Assembly: GCA_023254645.1 (NCBI GenBank)
Contig: JALRLA010000165.1
Span: forward strand, 1-11,650
Source: Bacteroidia bacterium
GTDB lineage: Bacteria > Bacteroidota > Bacteroidia > NS11-12g > UBA955
Reading direction: 5' to 3'
Length of the DNA: 11,650 nucleotides
The translations under genes were made by a program, and so were the position numbers. Position 1 is the stretch's first letter; the number at the start of each line of letters is the position of its first letter. Shown piece after piece: positions 1 through 7,197 of the stretch. The notes beneath the pieces are model-generated. The model had not been told where the DNA came from, did not search any database, and saw only the letters and a list, made by a program, of their open reading frames with translations.

Positions 1-1179
1 AATCAAATCGTCAATTTCTCGATCATAAATAATATCCAACATGACATGTTTGGAATATCGATAATCAAAAACCCAAATTTCCTCGTAATGAGATATTAGA
101 TATACAGAAAAAGCGTTACCCATCGAATTTTTCACAACAGCTGCTTTTCTGCCATTTTTTACACCTGTTGTGATTTTTATCAAGGGGGCATCTCCGCAAA
201 TAAAGGTCATGTAACATGCTGACCCTCTAAAACTTTCGCAAAACACTGCTGATTTCATGGGTCTATCCAAACTGGATTCACTAAACCGCACAGCAGAAGC
301 CTCAATTCGAGGCTTGAAATACTCAAATGTATCGGCATGTTCTCTCACAGTAGCATCACGAGTCAAAGAGTACAAGGAACCCAAGAATCCTGTTTTCACT
401 TTACGGGTCATTTGTTCCAACTTTACCGGAGCAAATCCAGCAGCCTTACAAAACGAAACATATCCGCAATAAGCGCCACGCGCTGTCCAATGGTGATCTG
501 TCCCAAAAAATAATTTTTGGTTCTGTTTCAACAACATTTCACCCATCACATCACAGAAAATAGGCCCTTGAAGATTGTCTCGAATGGCCTCTAATGTAGA
601 TTTATTTCGTTGACGAAGATGCCCGTATTTCTCAACCGGGATAAAGGCAGAAGACAATGGTGCGACGCATGAAAACACGCGTGTATGACCTTTCAACTTC
701 TCAGCATATTCGTTCAGCATTTTGGCAAAAGAGGGGCTCATCGCCGGATTGCCGCTGTTCTGCGTGTAGACCGCGCCATCAATAATCAGCATCTCCCCTG
801 AATAGGACTCATCAAAGTCATTCAAATAATTCATGCGCGCGCTATCGCTGCCAGCCTTGCTGGTATCGAGGGGCTCTCGTTTGGCTGGCTTGACTACTAC
901 CTTTCGCTCTGCAACTACAGGATGAACTCCCCAAGCATATTTAACACCGTCTGCCCAATGCATCACGACTTCTCGCACAGGCAAGTGGTCGTCAAAGTAG
1001 TCGTCGATTGCGGCGCCATAGGCGCCGCTGGTCCAGTCCTCCCAAGAAAAGGAAGGCCACTCCGCCAACTTGCGCTTTTCATCCATGCTGATGGACTGTT
1101 TTTCACCGATGAGCATGGCAATGGGCACGGCCAAAAGGGCCAAAAACACCAAGGGGGTATAGAGTTTGGAAGCCTTCAT
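1..1179 (-). CDS. DHHW/AlgJ-like polysaccharide O-acetyltransferase partner (3' end cut by window edge)
   Basis: The frame is open for 393 codons from ATG at 1179 to the window edge with no stop, so the C-terminus is missing. Residues 5-22 are a hydrophobic signal anchor. Then comes the ExRxLAxWP-type start of this family (E29 onward) and a YFDDHLPVR segment near residue 70. The signature GTDHHWT lies at 226-232, and KNSMGN near 350-355 fits the position of the nucleophilic serine. By analogy with the DxH...S triad of AlgJ/AlgX, D228, H230 and S352 are the likely catalytic residues (inference). In this family a periplasmic SGNH-like enzyme takes acyl groups delivered by an MBOAT protein and puts them on a polysaccharide. 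The ATG follows the MBOAT stop by one base, so the two are surely co-transcribed. G+C drops from about 54% in the first 150 codons to about 30% in the last 60 visible. The match suggests only a few tens of residues are missing. Confidence 0.88.
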   Translation of the reverse strand, partial: MKASKLYTPLVFLALLAVPIAMLIGEKQSISMDEKRKLAEWPSFSWEDWTSGAYGAAIDDYFDDHLPVREVVMHWADGVKYAWGVHPVVAERKVVVKPAKREPLDTSKAGSDSARMNYLNDFDESYSGEMLIIDGAVYTQNSGNPAMSPSFAKMLNEYAEKLKGHTRVFSCVAPLSSAFIPVEKYGHLRQRNKSTLEAIRDNLQGPIFCDVMGEMLLKQNQKLFFGTDHHWTARGAYCGYVSFCKAAGFAPVKLEQMTRKVKTGFLGSLYSLTRDATVREHADTFEYFKPRIEASAVRFSESSLDRPMKSAVFCESFRGSACYMTFICGDAPLIKITTGVKNGRKAAVVKNSMGNAFSVYLISHYEEIWVFDYRYSKHVMLDIIYDREIDDLI

Positions 1180-1180
1180 C

Positions 1181-2566
1181 TTAGAAACGGAAATAAATAA
1201 AGGGGTTGTACGTATCGCCCACCAAAAGGACGGTTGAAACCAGCATCATGGCAATGACCGCCGGCAAACTCAACCACTTGTAGGCGGGTTGAAGGCGCTG
1301 TTCGGCCGAAGGGAAGATTTCATCCCATGGAATACAGAGCAAAACAGCCAGGGCCAGAAGGAAACAATGGTTGTATAGGTCCAGCACCATTCCCTCGCTC
1401 AAAGCAGCGCGGCCATAAAACAGGTGCCTCCAAAATTCTTGCAACTGGCCAAAATCCACATAGTAAAAGATGGAGCGACTGAACACGATGAGGATCAAGG
1501 TGTAGATGTGCTTGATGAAGCGCGGCGTTTTGTTCAGTACAGGCATGGAATACTTCTCGATGAGCATGAACACCCCGAAGTACAATCCCCACATCACAAA
1601 GTTCCAGGAGGCCCCGTGCCACAAACCCGTTAGGGCCCAAACCACAAAGATGTTGCGGTCTTGCATACGGCGGTTTCCGCCCAGAGGGATGTAGACATAG
1701 TCTCGAAAGAAACGACCCAGCGATATGTGCCATCGGCGGTAAAAATCAGCCACTGAAATAGCCGCATAAGGATGCCTAAAGTTCTCTTCCAGTTCAAAGC
1801 CAAACATACGAGCCAAGCCTATGGCCATGTCAGAATATCCCGAGAAGTCAAAGTACAATTGTATGGAAAACAGGGTGATGCCGATCCAAGCATCGGGCGA
1901 GGTCAAGTCCATCAGTTGGGTATCCAAGTACTTGCCCACCAAGGCTCCGGTCGCATTGGCAATGAAGACCTTTTTGAACAATCCGAAGGCAAATCGATTG
2001 ACCCCAGACCAGATTCGGTCCCAATTGAAATCGCGTTTCAGCAGCTGATCTTCGACGGCATTATAGCGAACAATGGGACCCGCCACCAATTGCGGAAACA
2101 TGGAAACAAACATCATAAAGGCCACAAAATTCTTCTGGGCCTTCACCTCGTTTCGATACACATCCAGGGTATAGGAAACGGTTTGAAAGGTATAAAACGA
2201 AATGCCAATGGGCAGATCGACTTCGGGCCGAGCAAAAGGCAGTTTGATGAAGTATGCGATGTTGTCGTACAAAAAGCCGCCGTATTTAAAGGCAGCCAGC
2301 ATACCGAAATTGACCACAATAGACCCAATCAAAAAGCCCTTGGCCTTCCAAGTGCCTCTGAATTTGGCAATCAACAAGCCGTTGGCGTAGTCAAATACTG
2401 AACTAAAGGCCAAAAGCAGCACCCAGAACGGCTCACCCCAAGCATAAAACAAGTAGCTAAAAAGCAGCAGGGTAAGGTTGCGAATGGCCATGACCTTTGT
2501 CGCGTAATACAGGAGTACGCAAAGCGGCAGAAAGCCATAAATAAAAGCGAGAGAGGAAAATACCAT
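1181..2566 (-). CDS. MBOAT family membrane O-acyltransferase (AlgI-like)
   Basis: This 461-residue protein is full length for AlgI-type MBOAT enzymes, which carry acyl groups across the inner membrane for modification of exported or surface polysaccharides. The start MVFSSLAFIYGFLPL matches the usual N-terminus. Visible family motifs are LPIGISFYTFQTVSY (118-132), FPQLVAGPIVRY (157-168), FDFSGYSDMAIG (239-250), DFYRRWHISLGRFFRDYVYIPLGG (about 274-297) and GLWHGASWNFVMWG (314-327). H317 in WHGASW is the equivalent of the essential histidine of AlgI. The chain is hydrophobic throughout, with many predicted membrane spans. The start lies 5 bases after the YwaF-like gene stop, and the DHHW partner starts 1 base after this stop, so the three form one operon. 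The polysaccharide substrate cannot be read from the sequence; alginate is only one possibility. Confidence 0.95.
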   Translation of the reverse strand: MVFSSLAFIYGFLPLCVLLYYATKVMAIRNLTLLLFSYLFYAWGEPFWVLLLAFSSVFDYANGLLIAKFRGTWKAKGFLIGSIVVNFGMLAAFKYGGFLYDNIAYFIKLPFARPEVDLPIGISFYTFQTVSYTLDVYRNEVKAQKNFVAFMMFVSMFPQLVAGPIVRYNAVEDQLLKRDFNWDRIWSGVNRFAFGLFKKVFIANATGALVGKYLDTQLMDLTSPDAWIGITLFSIQLYFDFSGYSDMAIGLARMFGFELEENFRHPYAAISVADFYRRWHISLGRFFRDYVYIPLGGNRRMQDRNIFVVWALTGLWHGASWNFVMWGLYFGVFMLIEKYSMPVLNKTPRFIKHIYTLILIVFSRSIFYYVDFGQLQEFWRHLFYGRAALSEGMVLDLYNHCFLLALAVLLCIPWDEIFPSAEQRLQPAYKWLSLPAVIAMMLVSTVLLVGDTYNPFIYFRF

Positions 2567-2571
2567 ATCGA

Positions 2572-3270
2572 TTAATGGCCTCGTTTGGCCAACCAGCTAT
2601 GCAAGTGATAAAACAACCAGAAATGAACCAGAACGACGGCTTCCAAGGCCAATATGTACCAAGGCCATTCCCCGATGATCATGGGGTTGTCGGCGTTGGG
2701 CTTTTGGGCCAAGTACATGTAGTTGGATTTGAGCAGGTAATTGATCAAACCAATCACGGGTATAGCCAACTGGGTAAACAAGAAGGCCCGCCACCAACTC
2801 TTGGGTCGCGGTGCCATGCCCAAACGCATGGTCGCATAAAAACCAGCAAGAATGATTCCCCCATGGGAAATGGAATACTCCCACAATTCGTAAACCCCAC
2901 CACCGGTTGTAGACTCAGGCGTAATGAAGGAGTGTACGGCTCCAGCACCCCAAAACAAGGCCAATTCATAAGTCCAAGCATGACCCGTCCAGAGCATGTA
3001 AGCCGACAAAAGAACCGACATGGAACACAGATGAAAGGGCAAGCAGGTGTGGTAATCCCAGCTGCCATTGACCCACATCACCAAGTGATTGATTGAAAAG
3101 TTCGCAAACAACAGAGCGGCGATGGATTTGGCGACGATTTGGCGCTGCTCGAGGCTCGCCTTGCGAGTCAAGCCAAGTACCAACCCCAAACCCGCAAGCA
3201 AACCCAAATTCATGGCCCACCACAAAGGGGTACCGATGGGCACGACAAAATGGGTTGCGTTGCGATCCAT
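2572..3270 (-). CDS. YwaF/TIGR02206-like integral membrane protein
   Basis: This 232-residue hydrophobic protein has about six probable membrane segments. It resembles the YwaF (TIGR02206) family, whose biochemical role is not established. The recognisable landmarks are LPFHLCSMS (77-85), FWGAGAVHSFITPE (106-119), ISHGG with H136, INYLLKSNYMYLAQKP (176-191) and WPWYILALE (202-210). The order and spacing fit the family. It is first in a tight minus-strand operon: five bases separate its stop from the MBOAT start. That suggests a role linked to cell-surface acylation, but this is inference from position. No convincing -7 box or Shine-Dalgarno sequence is visible before the ATG. The gene begins just beyond the terminator of the upstream lipoprotein gene, so it either has a promoter I cannot recognise or depends on read-through. 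Confidence 0.85.
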   Translation of the reverse strand: MDRNATHFVVPIGTPLWWAMNLGLLAGLGLVLGLTRKASLEQRQIVAKSIAALLFANFSINHLVMWVNGSWDYHTCLPFHLCSMSVLLSAYMLWTGHAWTYELALFWGAGAVHSFITPESTTGGGVYELWEYSISHGGIILAGFYATMRLGMAPRPKSWWRAFLFTQLAIPVIGLINYLLKSNYMYLAQKPNADNPMIIGEWPWYILALEAVVLVHFWLFYHLHSWLAKRGH

Positions 3271-3297
3271 GATAAATTTGCTAATCCGAAGTACGGC

Positions 3298-3326
3298 AAA
3301 AAAAAAGCCTCCTAAATGGAGGCTTT
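3298..3326 (-). terminator. Intrinsic terminator of the OmpA-like lipoprotein gene
   Basis: Read on the minus strand, a perfect 9-bp stem (AAAGCCTCC / GGAGGCTTT) with a 5-base loop (ATTTA) runs straight into a tract of T residues (nine in all, counting the last three of the stem). It lies 24 bases past the TAA of the lipoprotein gene. There is no T-tract on the other side, so it works mainly for minus-strand transcription. It separates the lipoprotein gene from the YwaF/MBOAT/DHHW operon. Confidence 0.92.
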
Positions 3327-3349
3327 ATACACATTTGTGAATGAATTTC

Positions 3350-3994
3350 TTAGTTCTGGACTTTAACTGAAACAACAACGCGACGATCCAAGCTCAATAC
3401 GGCCATTTGGGCGGGCTGAGTTGTGGTCATGTTGATGGTCACGCCGCTCATACCCAAGGTGTTCACCAAGAACTTGCGAACAGCTTCGGCGCGCTTGTCG
3501 CGAAGCTTGGCGTTACCAGCAGAAGAACCCGTCTTGTCGGTTGAAGCAAAAATTTCCACGCTGTAGTTGTATGAACCACCACGATCCAAAGAAGACTTCC
3601 AGTTGTACAAAGCTTGCATTCCATCAGCGGTCAACACAGACGAACCGGAAGCGAAGAATACTGTCGTTACATTCGAACGCTCGAACTCAGCCTGAGCTTC
3701 GGCTTCCAAAGCATCAATGGCTTCCAAGGCTGACTGCAATTCCGTCATCTGACTTTTCACTTGAGACATATCCGTATCCAACACACGAACGCGCGAACTG
3801 GATTCCACGACCATGCGGTCCAATTCAGCTTCGCTCATGCTGTGTTTAGCACCGGCTTTTTCTTCGACAATTTGGGTAGTTTGCGCAGCGACAAAATCTG
3901 ACAATTTGGCTTTGTCATAGGCTTCTTGGCTGTTGATGCAGCTCGACAATCCCAACAGGGCTAAGGCCGAGGCTATGATGAAATTTTGTTTCAT
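3350..3994 (-). CDS. OmpA-like peptidoglycan-associated lipoprotein
   Basis: I place the start at ATG 3994 (214 residues), not at an in-frame ATG 60 bases upstream. The shorter form begins with a clean lipoprotein signal MKQNFIIASALALLGLSSC, lipobox L16-S-S-C19. The longer form would bury this behind 20 basic residues and would span the candidate promoter. After C19 comes a short linker, then a probable coiled coil at about 55-106 rich in E, L and A, then an OmpA C-terminal domain at about 108-212. In that domain, TDKTGSSAGNAKLRDKRAEAV (152-172) carries D153 and R168, the positions that bind the diaminopimelate of peptidoglycan in this family. SLDRRVVVSV (201-210) is the usual closing strand. 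It is probably a lipid-anchored envelope protein that touches the cell wall. No S-D/E-rich surface-export signal follows C19, so it probably faces the periplasm. It is monocistronic, with its own promoter candidate and terminator. Confidence 0.88.
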   Translation of the reverse strand: MKQNFIIASALALLGLSSCINSQEAYDKAKLSDFVAAQTTQIVEEKAGAKHSMSEAELDRMVVESSSRVRVLDTDMSQVKSQMTELQSALEAIDALEAEAQAEFERSNVTTVFFASGSSVLTADGMQALYNWKSSLDRGGSYNYSVEIFASTDKTGSSAGNAKLRDKRAEAVRKFLVNTLGMSGVTINMTTTQPAQMAVLSLDRRVVVSVKVQN

Positions 3995-4003
3995 AATATG
4001 GAG

Positions 4004-4011
4004 CAAAGATA
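4004..4011 (-). promoter_or_regulatory. Candidate Bacteroidota -7 box for the OmpA-like lipoprotein gene
   Basis: TATCTTTG matches the Bacteroidota consensus TAnnTTTG at all six fixed positions and lies 9 bases before the ATG at 3994. A weak -33-like TTTC lies about 19 bases upstream. If used, the 5' leader would be only a few bases long. The same octamer stands 10 bases before the HMG-CoA synthase start. The match is direct; promoter function is inferred. Confidence 0.42.
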
Positions 4012-4143
4012 TAGAGAGTTTTTGGCTGTGAAAGCGATGTTTTGAAAGCGTCAAGAATTTTAAACGCTTTAAAATTGCTTTTTATCGATTGTCGACTTGA
4101 ATGAATCGTAAAAGTCACTCAATCAATGTATTCCACTTAAATT

Positions 4144-7100
4144 TCACTCATCAACGGCCTTCGGGCTGATGCGTATCTCGTCTGAGAAAATGTAGGTTCG
4201 ACCTTGGTCATGGTAGCCCAAGTGCCAGGGAGGCAAAGCTCCATAATTCTCCACCTTGAATCGCAGGTAACGGGTTCCGATAGGAATGTCCATGCTAACT
4301 TCTTCGATTCGAGGGGTCTCGTCAGGGCCTTCGGCAAGAACAGAAGCCCAACCCGTTCCGGTGTTCCAGGATTTTCCGTTTTTGGAAAATTCCACTTCAC
4401 CCGAACGAGGGGCAAAGATCCAAGCCTTCTCGTCTGAAAGGAATCGGAAGGTCACTTGCAGAGGCTCTTTGCTGCGCTGCAATAGATCCAGAGTTCCTTC
4501 CAAGTCTTGGTCGTAGAAACCTTGCCAATCTCCAGCGCGCCACTCCACTACCCCTTCAATGCCATCCACCAAAGCTTGGTCACCGCTGGCCCTGTACATG
4601 GGCTTGGGTTCTGATTTCAACTCCAAGGAGTATGCCTGGGTAGGCACTTGGTGCCGAATCACTACCCAATCGCTGTATGCAAACTGTTGTTGCTGGGTCG
4701 AGCCGGGTAAACCTCCTGATTTCTGCGCGAGTTCGAGGCGAAGGGCGACCGTTAGGGAGCCCTTCAAAGCGAGAGCAAATGAACCATCGCTGTTCAATAA
4801 ATTGGCCTGGTCGGGGTAAAAACTGCGCTTCCCTTCTGCACCGCTAATCTCCACTCGGCATCGACCTTGGACCCCTTCGGGCATTTGCACCTTCAAGGAA
4901 TCTCCTTTGACAAAAACCAAGGGTTCGGGCACAAACTGAGTATTGAACTGCTGCTTGGGTGACATCAAGAGCGCCTTTTCTGAGGTCTCCTGTCTGAATA
5001 CCAAGGTGGGGGTATACAACAGATTGTCGTGGCTAACCATCAGCCAAGCATCGCTGCGCGCAAAGGCTCCATTGGCCCTATGACCCGGCCGCCCATCGCG
5101 AGAGGCTTCTACCCCGGGATGCGTCAACCAAACCGGCCCCTTGGGTTGATCTTCTTGGGCTACGCGTATGGTCAAAGGCGGCAAGGACCCTCGATTGACC
5201 AGAGCATAATTCACTTGCGGCGATCCGACTATCCACAGGTTCGAGCCGGGACAAACAGGGTACAAACCCAGAGAACTCAGCACGTACCAAGCACTCATTT
5301 GGCCACAGTCTTCGTTGCCAATCAATCCATCGGGGCTGTTGCGGTAAAACTCCTGGCAGATTTGATCGACCAAGGCTTGACCCTTCTCTGGGTGCTGGGT
5401 ATAGGCATACAGGTAAGCCATGTGGTGACTGGGCTCGTTGCCGTGGGCATACTGCCCGATCAATCCCGTAATGTCGCTCTGCTCGCGGCCATCGGTTTGG
5501 CTGCGGGTGCTAAAAAGAGAATCCAACTGGGCCTCAAAGGCCTGATTGCCCCCTACGGCACTCATCATGCCCATGACATCGTGGGGCACATAAAAATGGT
5601 ACTGCCAGCCATTGGCCTCGGTATAATGGTTGTTGACCTCGTAAGGATTGAAGGGTTCGAACAACCCGTTTCGACGTGGCTGCATGAAGCCCCCGAACAC
5701 CGCACTCGATTTCGGGTTGTACAAGTTCTGCCAGCGCTCACTGCGGCGGTACATAACCTTGGCCACCGAATCCTGATTCAGGCGTTCGGCCATGCGGGCA
5801 ATGCACCAATCGTCATAGGCATACTCCAAGGTTTTGGAAACCGACTCGGCCACCTTTTTCACATCCAAATGCCCCAGCGCATAACCCAAGTATTCGTAGT
5901 CCCTCTCCTTCGCATTCGAAGAAACCTGCATCGCTTCCAAAGCCAAGTAGGGATCGTACCCGTAAATGCCCTTGAGGTAGGCGTCGGCAATGACCGAAAC
6001 CGAGTGATAGCCGATCATGCAATTGGTCTCGCAAGAGGCCAGTTCCCAAACCGGCAATTTCCCCGATTCTTGGTACTGCAACAGCATGCTGCGTATGAAG
6101 TCAACCGTTCGTGTCGAGTCGATCAATCCCAACAGCGGATGCAAGCCTCTGTAGGTATCCCAGAGTGAGAAAACCGTGTACACCGGATGAGTGCTTTGGT
6201 GAATTAGTTGATCGCGCCCCCGGTATTTGCCATCGACATCAGAAGCCAGGCTGGGGTGAATCATGGTATGGTACAGGGCCGAGTAGAACAAGGTATCAGC
6301 GCCGGGTTTTTGGTTCCAACGGGCCTGAATGCGACCCAATTCTTGGTCCCAGCTGCGGGCAGCAGCTTTTCGAGCCTGGTCAAAACCCATAGACTCGGCC
6401 TGCAAATTGGCCACTGCCCCTTCTATACTCGTCGAAGACAAACCCACTTGCAGGGTCAATTCCAAGGGTTTACCATCCCAGTTTTTGTATCGTATCAACA
6501 CTTGTTTGGAACCGTTGCTGCTAATTCCATTGTCGGCATCGTAAGCCCACTTGGCCAAAGGCAAAGGGCGGTTCAAGCGCATGGCAAAATAGACATGCTG
6601 CTCGTCTGCCCATGCTTTGGAAACGCGGTGACCCACTAGCGTTACAGAATCGTAGATGCGCCATTCGCAGTTCAAAGTGGGATCTCGGTGTTCCAAATCG
6701 AGCAAGAGTGAACCCTTAGGTCCCGGGAATTGGTAACGGTGAAATCCGACGTGAGCGCTGGCCGTCAATTCGACCTTGACACCGTTTTCCAGTTCAACTT
6801 GATAACAACCCGCCTGGGCCGATTCTTTTTGGTGCGAAAATGCCAGCGGATGCTGGGCTGCAGGCATAGCTTCGCTGCTGCCAACTTGGGGTTGAATCAA
6901 TATATCGCCATAATCGCTACAGCCGGTTCCGCTCAAGTGGGTATGAGAAAAACCGTACAACAGGGAATCGCTGTAGTGGTAGCCGCCACATCCGTCCCAA
7001 CTGCCGTCAATTCGGGTGTCGGGGCTCAGTTGAACCATGCCGAACGGAGCACAGGCACCAGGGAAAGTATGACCATGACCACCCGTGCCGATGAAGGGAT

Positions 7101-7188
7101 TCACCAACGAATGGTAAGCGGGTGAGTGGGACTGAGACCAAAGGGGAGCGAACAGCAATGCCAACAGTGCTGCACAAAGGGATTTCAT
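4144..7188 (-). CDS. Secreted GH92 alpha-mannosidase with C-terminal discoidin-like domain
   Basis: This 1014-residue protein carries GH92 motifs from end to end. GH92 enzymes are calcium-dependent, inverting exo-alpha-mannosidases that trim N-glycans or mannans. A Sec signal lies at about 1-20, with no lipobox. The N-terminal sandwich domain has GHTFPGACAPFGMVQLSPDT (39-58) and GFSHTHLSGTGCSDYGD (79-95). The (alpha/alpha)6 barrel has SLWDTYRGLHPL (341-352), NCMIGYHSVSVIADAY (389-404), HYTEANGWQY (521-530), HGNEPSHH (582-589) and GNEDCGQMSAWYVLSSLGLYPV (624-645). By family comparison E524 is the likely acid and D627 the likely base. GH92 proteins are usually about 700-780 residues. The extra 230 or so hold a discoidin/F5-8-like region, with LVDGIEG...WQGF near 875-900 and LRFKVENYGALPPWHLG near the end, a probable carbohydrate-binding module. 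It starts 9 bases after the aldolase stop. No SusC/SusD pair is in the window. Linkage specificity cannot be told. Confidence 0.94.
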   Translation of the reverse strand: MKSLCAALLALLFAPLWSQSHSPAYHSLVNPFIGTGGHGHTFPGACAPFGMVQLSPDTRIDGSWDGCGGYHYSDSLLYGFSHTHLSGTGCSDYGDILIQPQVGSSEAMPAAQHPLAFSHQKESAQAGCYQVELENGVKVELTASAHVGFHRYQFPGPKGSLLLDLEHRDPTLNCEWRIYDSVTLVGHRVSKAWADEQHVYFAMRLNRPLPLAKWAYDADNGISSNGSKQVLIRYKNWDGKPLELTLQVGLSSTSIEGAVANLQAESMGFDQARKAAARSWDQELGRIQARWNQKPGADTLFYSALYHTMIHPSLASDVDGKYRGRDQLIHQSTHPVYTVFSLWDTYRGLHPLLGLIDSTRTVDFIRSMLLQYQESGKLPVWELASCETNCMIGYHSVSVIADAYLKGIYGYDPYLALEAMQVSSNAKERDYEYLGYALGHLDVKKVAESVSKTLEYAYDDWCIARMAERLNQDSVAKVMYRRSERWQNLYNPKSSAVFGGFMQPRRNGLFEPFNPYEVNNHYTEANGWQYHFYVPHDVMGMMSAVGGNQAFEAQLDSLFSTRSQTDGREQSDITGLIGQYAHGNEPSHHMAYLYAYTQHPEKGQALVDQICQEFYRNSPDGLIGNEDCGQMSAWYVLSSLGLYPVCPGSNLWIVGSPQVNYALVNRGSLPPLTIRVAQEDQPKGPVWLTHPGVEASRDGRPGHRANGAFARSDAWLMVSHDNLLYTPTLVFRQETSEKALLMSPKQQFNTQFVPEPLVFVKGDSLKVQMPEGVQGRCRVEISGAEGKRSFYPDQANLLNSDGSFALALKGSLTVALRLELAQKSGGLPGSTQQQQFAYSDWVVIRHQVPTQAYSLELKSEPKPMYRASGDQALVDGIEGVVEWRAGDWQGFYDQDLEGTLDLLQRSKEPLQVTFRFLSDEKAWIFAPRSGEVEFSKNGKSWNTGTGWASVLAEGPDETPRIEEVSMDIPIGTRYLRFKVENYGALPPWHLGYHDQGRTYIFSDEIRISPKAVDE

Positions 7189-7197
7189 GGACCCAAT

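Noticed and set aside
257..472. Small plus-strand frames near the left edge, such as a 71-codon frame.
   Set aside because: The minus-strand DHHW frame is open through all of this stretch with family motifs, so these are shadows.
1772..2401. A 209-codon plus-strand frame opposite the MBOAT gene.
   Set aside because: It is antisense to conserved MBOAT motifs and its composition looks like reverse-complement membrane codons.
3995..4054. A 20-residue N-terminal extension of the OmpA-like lipoprotein.
   Set aside because: It would hide the lipoprotein signal behind a basic segment and overlap the candidate promoter; ATG 3994 gives a textbook lipobox.
4060..4143. A possible terminator after the GH92 gene, for example GACTT...AAGTC or TCGACAATCGATAAAAA.
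   Set aside because: The stems are only 4-5 bp with long or tiny loops and no good T-tract; not strong enough to call.
5029..6168. A 379-codon open frame on the plus strand inside the GH92 gene.
   Set aside because: It lies wholly antisense to an unmistakable GH92 coding region, and its translation shows no recognisable family motif. Long antisense frames are common opposite G+C-balanced genes.
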